From NCBI GenBank assembly GCA_030825115.1, contig JAPJQL010000059.1, positions 1 to 13,803 of the forward strand: DNA of 13,803 nucleotides, given 5' to 3'. Positions 7,067 to 13,803 of this stretch are shown piece after piece. How positions within the stretch are numbered: the first letter of the stretch is position 1; every line of letters starts with the position of its first letter. The translations under genes and the position numbers were made by a program. A model generated the notes under the pieces. It ran no database searches, had not been told where the DNA came from, and was given only the letters and a program-made list of their open reading frames with translations. The DNA comes from Lachnospiraceae bacterium (GTDB taxonomy: Bacteria; Bacillota; Clostridia; Lachnospirales; Lachnospiraceae).

Positions 7067-7079
7067 GGGGCGGAGAGTG

Positions 7080-7235
7080 GGACGGCTCATCTTCTTGTAT
7101 GACTTTTGGCCATCTTCTTGTATGACCGGGGGTCATACAAGAAGCATCGGAGGTTCCTCCGATGGGAATATGGGTGTGAACCCTCGCTTACAAGCGAGCT
7201 TGACGCGGGGGTTCACACCCATATTCCCGCCGTCC
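7080..7235. repeat. palindrome-rich intergenic element between the two PBP genes
   Basis: The outer 7-bp inverted repeats are GGACGGC (7080-7086) and GCCGTCC (7229-7235). Inside are: a 16-bp direct repeat at 7088-7103 and 7111-7126; a perfect 14-bp hairpin (7114-7127 with 7131-7144, 3-nt loop) using the second copy, while 13 bases of the first copy could pair with the same right arm; a 9-bp hairpin CATCGGAGG/CCTCCGATG (7145-7153 with 7156-7164); and a perfect 20-bp inverted repeat (7164-7183 with 7209-7228) enclosing a 7-bp hairpin CTCGCTT/AAGCGAG (7183-7189 with 7192-7198). No U-tract follows any stem. No clear target-site duplication or ORF is seen. It may be a dispersed palindromic (MITE/REP-like) insertion or a structured leader. 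I cannot tell which from one copy. Confidence 0.85.
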
Positions 7236-7247
7236 GGAACAGTTGTA

Positions 7248-7275
7248 TCATATTTTTCAACCCGGTTCATATATT
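7248..7275 (+). promoter_or_regulatory. candidate sigma-E (sporulation mother-cell) promoter for the spoVD-like gene
   Basis: TCATATT (7248-7254) fits the B. subtilis sigma-E -35 consensus KMATATT at all seven positions. After 13 bp, CATATATT (7268-7275) fits the -10 consensus CATACAnT except at one position. The predicted start near 7282 leaves a short leader before the ribosome binding site at 7293-7297. In B. subtilis spoVD is a sigma-E gene, which supports the reading. No convincing sigma-A promoter is seen in the same spacer. Confidence 0.55.
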
Positions 7276-7303
7276 ATAACAATGAGCTTTGCAGGAGCCG
7301 GTG

Positions 7304-9040
7304 ATGAATTCTAATCAAACCCACCATAGGGAAAAGATAGCCATCCTGTGCTTTCTGCTGTGCATCTGCATGGCAGGTCTCATGGGGCGGCTTGTTTTTC
7401 TTATGATGTACCGTTCTGAACATTACAGCCAGATGGCGGAGGACCTGCATGAGCGGGAACGCACGATCAAGGCGGCGCGGGGGAATATCGTGGATGCCAA
7501 CGGGGTGGTGATCGCCACCAACCGGACTGTGTGCACGATCTCCGTGATTCACAATCAGATCAAAGAGCCGGAGACGGTGATAAAAACCCTCTGCGAAGAA
7601 CTCGGACTGGAGGAGGAAGCCGTGCGGAAAAAGGTGGAGAAGCGCAGTTCCCGGGAGATTATCCGCACCAACGTGGATAAAGAGATGGGGGACAAAATCC
7701 GCAACGTCCATCTTGCCGGCGTCAAGGTGGACGAAGATTACAAGCGCTATTATCCCTATGACTCCCTTGCCTCCAAGGTGCTTGGCTTTACCGGAGGAGA
7801 CAACCAGGGCATCATCGGGCTGGAAGTCATGTATGAACCGTATCTGAAAGGCATAAACGGAACCATCCTGACGATGACCGACGCGGCGGGAGTGGAGATC
7901 GAGAATGCCTTTGAGGACCGGGTGGAGCCGGTTGCAGGCAATGACCTGCATGTCAGCCTGGATGTAAATATCCAGCAGTATGCCGAACAGGCGGCGTATG
8001 AGACGATGGAAAAAAAGCAGGCGAACCGGGTGTCCATCATCGTGATGAACCCGCAGAACGGGGAAATCTTAGCGATGGCAAACGCCCCGGAATTCAATTT
8101 AAACGAGCCGTTTACGCTGAATAGGGAGGCAGATGCGGGGATTTCGGCAAAGGAAAAGCAGGAGCTGTTAAACCAGATGTGGAGAAATCCCTGCCTGAAC
8201 GATACCTATGAGCCGGGGTCTACGTTTAAGATCATCACGGCGGCAGCAGGCTTAGAAGCCGGAGTCGTAGGTCTTGACGACCGGTTTTCCTGCCCCGGGT
8301 TTCGGATCGTGGAGGACAGGAAGATCCGGTGTCACAAAGTGGGGGGACACGGCGGCGAGACATTTCTGCAGGGGGCTATGAATTCCTGCAATCCTGTCTT
8401 TATCGATGTGGGGCAGCGGCTCGGGATTGACAACTACTATCACTATTTTGAGCAGTTTGGGTTAAAGCAGAAGACCGGCATCGACCTGCCGGGCGAGGCG
8501 GGGACTATCATGCATAAAAAGGAAAATATGGGACTTGTGGAGCTGGCGACCGTATCGTTTGGCCAGTCCTTCCAGATCACGCCGATCCAGCTCATCACGA
8601 CCGCCGCCTCCATCGTAAACGGAGGAAACAGGATCACGCCCCACTTTGGCGTAAAGGTGGTCAATGAGGAGCAGGGGACGATCCACCGGTTTGACTATCC
8701 CGTAAAAGAGCATATCGTCTCGGAGGAGACGAGCGCGACGATGCGGTTCATCCTCGAACAGGTCGTGGCGGAAGGGAGCGGAAAAAAAGCCGCGATTCCA
8801 GGATACCGCATCGGGGGGAAGACGGCGACATCGGAAAAACTGCCGCGAAGCCTGAAAAAATATATTTCTTCTTTTATCGGTTTTGCGCCGGCGGACGATC
8901 CGCAGGTGATCGCCCTGATCACGATCGATGAGCCCCAGGGCGTTTACTACGGCGGAACCATCGCCGCCCCTGTAATTTCCGATATTTTTTTGAATATCCT
9001 GCCGTATCTGGGAATTGAGGCAACACAGGAAAACAGTTGA
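7304..9040 (+). CDS. class B penicillin-binding protein, SpoVD-like, with KTA in place of KTG
   Basis: A second DD-transpeptidase, 578 residues. It has a transmembrane anchor (about 11-36), a pedestal domain starting RGNIVDANG (59-67), and a transpeptidase domain with STFK (Ser306), SCN (361-363) and KTA (506-508, in GGKTATSEK). The usual third motif is KTG, so an alanine replaces the beta-3-strand glycine. The protein ends soon after the catalytic domain, with no PASTA domain, unlike B. subtilis SpoVD. The ATG at 7304 follows AGGAG (7293-7297) with 6-nt spacing and is preferred over TTG 7289 or GTG 7301. The SpoVD call rests on position after the division PBP, as in the B. subtilis pbpB-spoVD order, and on the upstream sigma-E-like site. 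A vegetative division PBP is the alternative. Confidence 0.88.
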   Translation: MNSNQTHHREKIAILCFLLCICMAGLMGRLVFLMMYRSEHYSQMAEDLHERERTIKAARGNIVDANGVVIATNRTVCTISVIHNQIKEPETVIKTLCEELGLEEEAVRKKVEKRSSREIIRTNVDKEMGDKIRNVHLAGVKVDEDYKRYYPYDSLASKVLGFTGGDNQGIIGLEVMYEPYLKGINGTILTMTDAAGVEIENAFEDRVEPVAGNDLHVSLDVNIQQYAEQAAYETMEKKQANRVSIIVMNPQNGEILAMANAPEFNLNEPFTLNREADAGISAKEKQELLNQMWRNPCLNDTYEPGSTFKIITAAAGLEAGVVGLDDRFSCPGFRIVEDRKIRCHKVGGHGGETFLQGAMNSCNPVFIDVGQRLGIDNYYHYFEQFGLKQKTGIDLPGEAGTIMHKKENMGLVELATVSFGQSFQITPIQLITTAASIVNGGNRITPHFGVKVVNEEQGTIHRFDYPVKEHIVSEETSATMRFILEQVVAEGSGKKAAIPGYRIGGKTATSEKLPRSLKKYISSFIGFAPADDPQVIALITIDEPQGVYYGGTIAAPVISDIFLNILPYLGIEATQENS

Positions 9041-9065
9041 TTATTCCCTTAAAAAGACGTATACT
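9037..9065 (+). promoter_or_regulatory. internal sigma-A-type promoter before mraY
   Basis: TTGATT (9037-9042, overlapping the PBP stop codon), 17 bp, TATACT (9060-9065). A start near 9072 gives a leader of about 40 nt to mraY. It would keep mraY, murD and ftsW expressed independently of the PBP genes upstream. Confidence 0.6.
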
Positions 9066-9112
9066 ATAGGATGTGAAAATACGTACAGATACATAAAAGA
9101 CAGAGGTGCGAC

Positions 9113-10081
9113 ATGATTAATGAGACGATACTGGCGATCATCATCGCCTTCGCAATCAGCGCGATTTTATGCCCGGTTGTGATACCATTCCTTCATAAAC
9201 TGAAATTCGGACAGCAGGTGCGAAACGACGGCCCGCAGGCCCACCTGAAGAAGCAGGGGACGCCGACGATGGGCGGTCTGGTGATCCTTACCAGCATCGT
9301 CATCACATCCCTGTTCTATATCCGGGAGTATCCGAAGATCATCCCGGTATTATTCATGACGGTGGGATTTGGGATTATCGGCTTTCTCGACGACTATATC
9401 AAGATCGTGATGAAGCGCTCCGAGGGGCTGAATCCGAAGCAGAAGCTTCTGGGGCAGATTGTGATCACCGGCATCTTCATCTATTACCTGCTGCATTCCG
9501 GCGAGGTTGGGACGACGGCGCTGATCCCGTTTACCGGCGGGTTTGACGATGGATATTTTCTGAACCTGGGAGTGCTGTTCATCCCGTTCGTGTTTGTCGT
9601 GGTGCTTGGAACAGACAACGGCGTGAATTTTACGGACGGATTAGACGGGCTTTGCACCAGCGTCACGATTCTGGTGGCGACGTTTTTGACAATCGTGGCC
9701 CTGGGGGAAAAGAGCGGCATCAGCCCGATCACCGGCGCGGTGGTGGGAAGCCTTCTGGGCTTTTTGTTGTTTAATGTTTATCCGGCCAAGGTCTTTATGG
9801 GGGATACCGGTTCCCTGGCTCTGGGCGGGTTTGTATCGGCAAGCGCGTTTATGATGCAGATGCCGTTCTTTATCCTGATCATTGGCTTTATCTATCTGGT
9901 GGAAGTGTTGTCCGTGATCATGCAAGTCACCTACTTTAAGGCGACTCATGGGAAACGGATATTCAGGATGGCGCCGATCCATCATCATTTTGAACTTGGA
10001 GGATGGTCAGAGACCAGGGTGGTGGCGGTATTTTCTATCACGACCGCGATCCTTTGCCTGGTGGCTTACTTAGGATTATAG
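9113..10081 (+). CDS. mraY: phospho-N-acetylmuramoyl-pentapeptide-transferase MraY
   Basis: MraY transfers phospho-MurNAc-pentapeptide to undecaprenyl phosphate to form lipid I on the inner face of the membrane. The protein has 322 residues and about ten hydrophobic segments, standard for the family. Motifs are GTPTMGG (49-55), the Asp pair in FLDDYIK (91-97), NFTDGLDGL (172-180), FMGDTGS (228-234) with the catalytic-site Asp231, and the His cluster PIHHHFE (288-294). The ATG at 9113 is preceded by GAGGTG with 4-nt spacing. murE, which comes before mraY in B. subtilis, is missing here, so the UDP-MurNAc-tripeptide ligase must be encoded elsewhere. Confidence 0.98.
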   Translation: MINETILAIIIAFAISAILCPVVIPFLHKLKFGQQVRNDGPQAHLKKQGTPTMGGLVILTSIVITSLFYIREYPKIIPVLFMTVGFGIIGFLDDYIKIVMKRSEGLNPKQKLLGQIVITGIFIYYLLHSGEVGTTALIPFTGGFDDGYFLNLGVLFIPFVFVVVLGTDNGVNFTDGLDGLCTSVTILVATFLTIVALGEKSGISPITGAVVGSLLGFLLFNVYPAKVFMGDTGSLALGGFVSASAFMMQMPFFILIIGFIYLVEVLSVIMQVTYFKATHGKRIFRMAPIHHHFELGGWSETRVVAVFSITTAILCLVAYLGL

Positions 10082-10136
10082 CCGCGTAAGCGCCTTTTGG
10101 CAGGCGCCACGTGCTCGCAACGAGGAGGAAAGAGAC

Positions 10137-11492
10137 ATGAGCGATCAGAAAGTTTTAGTAGCCGGAACCGGCAAGAGCGGCATCGCTGCCGCAAAGCTTC
10201 TTCTGGAGATGGGCGGAGAAGTGGTTCTTTACGACGGGAACAGCGGGCTTGACCCGGAGGCGATCAAAGAGAATTTCGATGAGGGTGCAAAGCTCACTGT
10301 TGTGCTGGGAGAGCTTACCAGACCGGATCTGCTGGGGGTCGAGCTGTCGATCATCAGCCCGGGGATTCCGCTTGACGCGCCGTTTGTTCCTGTGTTGGAT
10401 GAAGCGAAGATTCCGATCTGGAGCGAAATCCAGCTTGCTTACCACGTGGCAAAAGGGAAGCTGGCGGCGATTACCGGCACCAACGGAAAGACGACGACGA
10501 CGGCGCTGGTCGGGGAGATTATGAAATCCTTCTACGAAGAGGTGTTCGTGGTGGGGAATATCGGGATCCCCTACACGGAAACTGCGCTTAAGACGACAGA
10601 CAGTTCCGTAACTGTGGCGGAGGTTTCCAGCTTCCAGCTGGAGACGATCATGGATTTTCACCCGAATGTCAGCGCGATCTTAAACATCACGCCGGACCAT
10701 TTGAACCGCCATGGGACGATGGAGAACTATATCGAGGTGAAAGAACGGATCGCATCCAACCAGACGGAGGACGACTGGATCATCCTGAATTACGACGACG
10801 CGGTGCTGAAGGAGTTCGGCGAGGATAAGGCGTTGAAACCGAAGGTGACATTCTTTTCCGGCTCGCAGGTGATAAAAGACGGACTGTATCTGGAAGACGA
10901 TGTGATCTATTACAACCACGGTGGAAAGACGGAGGCGCTTTTAGAGGTTGACGAGATCCAGCTTCTCGGCCGTCACAATTATGAGAACGTGATGGCTGCG
11001 ATTGCCATCAGCATCCACATGGGCGTGCCGATGGCGTCGATCCTCAAGACCGTGAAGGAGTTTAAAGCGGTGGAGCACCGGATTGAATTTGTGCTGGAGC
11101 GCGCCGGGGTGAAGTACTTCAATGATTCCAAGGGAACGAACCCGGATGCCGCGATCCAGGCAATCCATGCAATGCCGGGACCTATCGTGCTGATCGCCGG
11201 GGGCTATGATAAGCAGAGCGAGTATGACGAGTGGATCGAAGCTTTTGGCGATAAGGTAAAATATATCGTGCTGATTGGCCAGACCCGTGACAAGATTGCA
11301 GAATGTGCAAGGCGGCACGGATTTACCGAGATCATGTATGCAGAAGATATGGCGGAGGCGGTGCGCGTCTGCGCGGCGTATGCCAACACCGGGGATAATG
11401 TACTCCTGTCCCCTGCCTGCGCGAGCTGGGGCATGTTTGACAACTATGAGCAGCGCGGCGATGTGTTTAAGGAGTGCGTAAGAAATCTGTAG
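10137..11492 (+). CDS. murD: UDP-N-acetylmuramoyl-L-alanine--D-glutamate ligase MurD
   Basis: Cytoplasmic ATP-dependent ligase that adds D-Glu to UDP-MurNAc-L-Ala. The protein has 451 residues, full length. The N-terminal Rossmann domain opens VLVAGTGKSGIAAAKLL and binds the uridine part. The central ATPase domain has the P-loop GTNGKTTTT (114-122) and the Mur-ligase motif TPDHLNRHG (185-193). The C-terminal domain has NDSKGTNPDA (329-338) and LSPACASWGMFDNYEQRG (424-441). The start ATG follows AGGAGGAAAG. The stop lies 10 nt before the ftsW ATG and overlaps its ribosome binding site, so the two are co-transcribed and probably coupled. Confidence 0.98.
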   Translation: MSDQKVLVAGTGKSGIAAAKLLLEMGGEVVLYDGNSGLDPEAIKENFDEGAKLTVVLGELTRPDLLGVELSIISPGIPLDAPFVPVLDEAKIPIWSEIQLAYHVAKGKLAAITGTNGKTTTTALVGEIMKSFYEEVFVVGNIGIPYTETALKTTDSSVTVAEVSSFQLETIMDFHPNVSAILNITPDHLNRHGTMENYIEVKERIASNQTEDDWIILNYDDAVLKEFGEDKALKPKVTFFSGSQVIKDGLYLEDDVIYYNHGGKTEALLEVDEIQLLGRHNYENVMAAIAISIHMGVPMASILKTVKEFKAVEHRIEFVLERAGVKYFNDSKGTNPDAAIQAIHAMPGPIVLIAGGYDKQSEYDEWIEAFGDKVKYIVLIGQTRDKIAECARRHGFTEIMYAEDMAEAVRVCAAYANTGDNVLLSPACASWGMFDNYEQRGDVFKECVRNL

Positions 11493-11502
11493 GAGGAAGC
11501 CT

Positions 11503-12636
11503 ATGGCGAAGAAGAACAAACCGAGGCGGTTCTATGACTACAGCCTGCTGTTCTGTATCATATTCCTGACTGCTTTTGGGCTGGTCATGATATACAGCGC
11601 CAGTTCCTATACGGCTCAGCTCAAGTTTGGCAATGCATCGTATTTTATGATGCGCCAGCTCAAGATTGCAGCGGCCGGCCTGGTGCTTGCGGTCATCATT
11701 TCCAAAATGGATTACCACTGGTATGCCCGGTTTGCAGTCTTTGCATATGTCCTTTCCTATGTGCTGATGATCGCCGTTTCCCTGGTGGGGATTGAAGCAA
11801 ACGGCAAGAAGCGCTGGCTGGGCGTGGGAAGCCTTTCCTTCCAGCCCACAGAGTTTGTAAAGATTGCGCTGATCGTCATGCTGGCGGCTCTGATCACCCA
11901 GATGGGAAAGAGCATCAACCAGTGGAAGGCGATGGCGATCGTCATGGGACTGGCGCTGCCGATTGCGGCGATCGTCGCGGCCAACAACCTGAGCTCCGGG
12001 ATCATTATCGTGGGAATTGCATTTGTCATGCTGTTTGTGTCATGTAAGAAAAAATGGCCGTTCTTTCTCTGCGGCGGAGTCGGAATTCTGACGATCGCCA
12101 CGGCAGGACCGCTGGCGGTGGCGCTGGAAAAGATCGGTCTGTTAAAAGCTTATCAGCTGGAGCGTATCCATGTGTGGCTGGATCCGGAAGCATTTCCGAT
12201 GGACGGAGGGTTTCAGGTGCTCCAGGGGCTTTATGCCATCGGCTCCGGCGGGCTGGTCGGAAAGGGACTCGGGGAGAGCATCCAGAAGATGGGCTTTGTG
12301 CCCGAGGCGCAGAATGATATGATATTTTCCATCATCTGCGAGGAGCTGGGGCTTTTTGGGGCGGTATCGGTCATCCTGATCTTCTTGTTTATGATCTACC
12401 GATTCATGCTGATCGCAAACAATGCGCCGGACCTTTTTGGCGCGCTTTTGGTGGTGGGGGTGATGGGGCATATCGCGATTCAGGTCATCCTGAACATTGC
12501 GGTTGTGACCAATACCATACCAAACACGGGGATTACGCTTCCCTTTATCAGCTATGGAGGAACGTCGGTCCTGTTCCTGATGATTGAGATGGGCATGGTA
12601 CTCAGCGTGTCCAACCAGATAAAACTGGAAAAATAA
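11503..12636 (+). CDS. ftsW: SEDS-family peptidoglycan glycosyltransferase FtsW/SpoVE
   Basis: Membrane glycosyltransferase that polymerises lipid II and works with a class B PBP at the septum. The protein has 377 residues with about ten transmembrane segments. It opens DYSLLFCIIFLTAFGLVMIYSAS (12-34), typical of SEDS proteins. Motifs are RWLGVGSLSFQPTEFVK (104-120), the loop QNDMIFSIICEELG (270-283) with Asp272 in the place of the catalytic Asp of RodA/FtsW, and PNTGITLPFISYGGTS (340-355). The ATG at 11503 has AGGAGG (11491-11496) at 6-nt spacing. In B. subtilis the gene at this place after murD is spoVE, and sequence alone cannot separate FtsW from SpoVE here. Confidence 0.95.
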   Translation: MAKKNKPRRFYDYSLLFCIIFLTAFGLVMIYSASSYTAQLKFGNASYFMMRQLKIAAAGLVLAVIISKMDYHWYARFAVFAYVLSYVLMIAVSLVGIEANGKKRWLGVGSLSFQPTEFVKIALIVMLAALITQMGKSINQWKAMAIVMGLALPIAAIVAANNLSSGIIIVGIAFVMLFVSCKKKWPFFLCGGVGILTIATAGPLAVALEKIGLLKAYQLERIHVWLDPEAFPMDGGFQVLQGLYAIGSGGLVGKGLGESIQKMGFVPEAQNDMIFSIICEELGLFGAVSVILIFLFMIYRFMLIANNAPDLFGALLVVGVMGHIAIQVILNIAVVTNTIPNTGITLPFISYGGTSVLFLMIEMGMVLSVSNQIKLEK

Positions 12637-12664
12637 AAACCAATCTCATACCTTTTACATAGGA

Positions 12665-12670
12665 TATAAT
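12665..12670 (+). promoter_or_regulatory. candidate -10 element of a murA promoter
   Basis: A perfect TATAAT sits in the 66-bp gap between ftsW and murA, but no good -35 hexamer is found at 16-18 bp upstream (the region reads AATCTC), and there is no TGn extension. If used, it would give a leader of about 25 nt. It may be only a weak or activated promoter. Confidence 0.35.
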
Positions 12671-12702
12671 ATGAATGTGAAGAAACTATAGGGGGTATCT
12701 GA

Positions 12703-13803
12703 TTGTCTGTGATTCACGTCCACGGGTTACATTCCTTAAGAGGTGAGATAAACATACAGGGTTCCAAGAATGCGGTGCTGCCGGTGATGGCAGCATCTCT
12801 GCTTCACAGGGGAACCACCGTGATAAACAATGTCCCCAGAATACAGGACGTGTCTTGTATGATGGGGATTTTAGAGTATCTGGGGTGTATCTGTACCCTG
12901 GATGGACATACGCTGACAATAGATACAAGAGAGATGTCTTCCACCCGAATTCCAGATTCCCAGGTAAAGCAGATGCGTTCTTCCATCATGCTGATGGGGC
13001 CGATGCTTGGAAGGCTGAATGCCGCCGTAACCTGCCGGCCGGGAGGATGCTCGATCGGAAAACGGCCGATCGACCTCCATCTCTATGCGCTCCGCCGCAT
13101 GGGGGCGGAGATCAGGCTGGAGGGGGACAGGATCACGGCTTCCACGGTCGGGCTTACCGGGGCGGAGATTGATTTTGCATATCCCAGCGTCGGAGCTACA
13201 GAGAACGCCCTGATGGCTGCGGTTGCGGCAAAGGGGACGACCTGGATCCGGGGAGCCGCAAAGGAACCGGAGATCATGGAGCTGTGCCGTTTTCTTACCG
13301 CTATGGGCGCGCGGATCGACGGGATCGGGACCGACACGCTGCGGATTGAAGGACAGCGGCCGCTTTGTGATATCGTGTTTGAGGTGGCAGGCGACCGGAT
13401 CGTGGCGGGGACTTACCTGGGGGCTGTCATGGCCGCGGGAGGAGACGTCATGCTGGTCAATGCCCCTGCCCACCACATGGAAGAGGTGCTGTGCGCAGCC
13501 CGGCGGATGGGGGCAGAGATCACTGTCACCCCGGACGGCGTGAGGGTCTGCATGGAGGGGAGACCGGGGCCTGTGGAGATACGGACAGGGCCTTACCCGG
13601 AGTTTCCGACAGACTTACAGTCGGTGATGGTGGCGGTGGCTGCGGTGGCGGACGGGGTATCTCATATTGAAGAAACTGTTTTTGAGGGAAGATTTGGCAC
13701 GGTAAAAGAATTGCAGAAACTGGGCGCGCATATTATAATAAATGACAGGACTGCCGAGGTAACCGGAACCTGGCCGCTGGCGGGCGGGACGGCATGTGCG
13801 GGG
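12703..13803 (+). CDS. murA: UDP-N-acetylglucosamine 1-carboxyvinyltransferase MurA (3' end outside window)
   Basis: MurA transfers enolpyruvate from PEP to UDP-GlcNAc, the first committed step of peptidoglycan precursor synthesis. 367 codons are open to the window edge, out of about 420 in the family. Matches are GSKNAVLPV (20-28, with Lys22 and Asn23), the active-site loop RPGGCSIGKRPIDLH (112-126) with Cys116 in place of E. coli Cys115 (the fosfomycin target), YPSVGATENALMAA (160-173), GAAKEPEI (184-191) and YPEFPTDLQ (298-306) with Asp304 as the probable general base. The start is inferred to be TTG 12703, with AGGGGG (12690-12695) 7 nt upstream. GTG 12709 is too far from this site. The gene occupies the position of murG in the B. 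subtilis cluster. Confidence 0.95.
   Translation, partial: MSVIHVHGLHSLRGEINIQGSKNAVLPVMAASLLHRGTTVINNVPRIQDVSCMMGILEYLGCICTLDGHTLTIDTREMSSTRIPDSQVKQMRSSIMLMGPMLGRLNAAVTCRPGGCSIGKRPIDLHLYALRRMGAEIRLEGDRITASTVGLTGAEIDFAYPSVGATENALMAAVAAKGTTWIRGAAKEPEIMELCRFLTAMGARIDGIGTDTLRIEGQRPLCDIVFEVAGDRIVAGTYLGAVMAAGGDVMLVNAPAHHMEEVLCAARRMGAEITVTPDGVRVCMEGRPGPVEIRTGPYPEFPTDLQSVMVAVAAVADGVSHIEETVFEGRFGTVKELQKLGAHIIINDRTAEVTGTWPLAGGTACAG

Noticed and set aside
7164..7228. 20-bp inverted repeat as an intrinsic terminator
   Set aside because: No T-run follows on either strand, and the stem begins directly against another hairpin. It may still slow or process the transcript, but it is not a standard terminator.
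7274..7951. 225-codon minus-strand ORF opposite the second PBP
   Set aside because: It is antisense to conserved PBP sequence, with His/Asp-rich composition typical of a reverse frame.
10090..10107. GCGCC/GGCGC hairpin between mraY and murD as a terminator
   Set aside because: The stem is only 5 bp with no T-run, and murD clearly continues the same operon.
12871..13476. Minus-strand and alternative plus-strand ORFs within the murA region
   Set aside because: The frame from 12703 to the edge encodes a full run of MurA motifs with no stop. It lacks a closing stop only because the window ends. The other frames are shadows.
1..13803. A new defence, mobile or biosynthetic gene system
   Set aside because: Every substantial ORF belongs to a known housekeeping or sporulation family. 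There are no unknown genes in the window beyond the short Spo0E-like one, so novelty is limited to regulatory and repeat sequences.

Overview
The window carries ordinary bacterial core genes in the arrangement of an endospore-forming Firmicute, most likely a Lachnospiraceae-like member of the Clostridia. This placement is inference. It rests on an mraZ-rsmH-ftsL-PBP-PBP-mraY-murD-ftsW cluster, two tandem class B penicillin-binding proteins, a Spo0E-type mini-protein, strong AGGAGG-type ribosome binding sites and moderate GC. No phage, plasmid, insertion sequence, CRISPR, tRNA or rRNA gene was seen.

Layout. Positions 91-1188 (minus strand) encode the YchF/OLA1-type ATPase. A 273-bp divergent region (1189-1461) holds candidate promoters for both directions and a single Spo0A-box-like heptamer. 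Positions 1462-2493 (plus) form a two-gene unit: lgt, followed with no gap by a 51-residue Spo0E-family aspartyl-phosphate phosphatase. A clear intrinsic terminator follows at 2511-2549. From 2581 to the window end lies the division and cell wall (dcw) cluster: promoter, an array of GTGG boxes (MraZ operator), mraZ, rsmH, ftsL-like, a long ftsI/pbpB-like PBP, a second spoVD-like PBP, mraY, murD, ftsW/spoVE, and a murA that runs off the right edge. No stretch over 300 bp lacks a gene.

How the genes work together. MraY makes lipid I and MurD adds D-glutamate to the precursor. MurA commits UDP-GlcNAc to the pathway. FtsW polymerises glycan and the two PBPs cross-link it, with FtsL as a divisome scaffold. 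MraZ likely autoregulates the cluster and RsmH modifies 16S rRNA. murE, murF and murG of the classical cluster are absent here, and murA occupies the place murG has in Bacillus.

Most unusual parts. (1) A 237-bp spacer between the two PBP genes is packed with nested perfect inverted repeats and a 16-bp direct repeat whose two copies compete for one inverted copy. It is bounded by 7-bp terminal inverted repeats (7080-7235). (2) A sigma-E-like promoter follows at 7248-7275, directly ahead of the spoVD-like gene, and a sigma-A-like promoter sits directly after that gene. This would make spoVD a separately controlled cassette inside the housekeeping operon. (3) The spoVD-like PBP has KTA instead of KTG. 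(4) The first PBP has an in-frame 12-bp tandem repeat at its N terminus and a five-copy 30-bp repeat encoding a Thr/Ala/Lys-rich C-terminal tail. I do not see a wholly new multi-gene system. The best candidate for something undescribed is the palindromic element.
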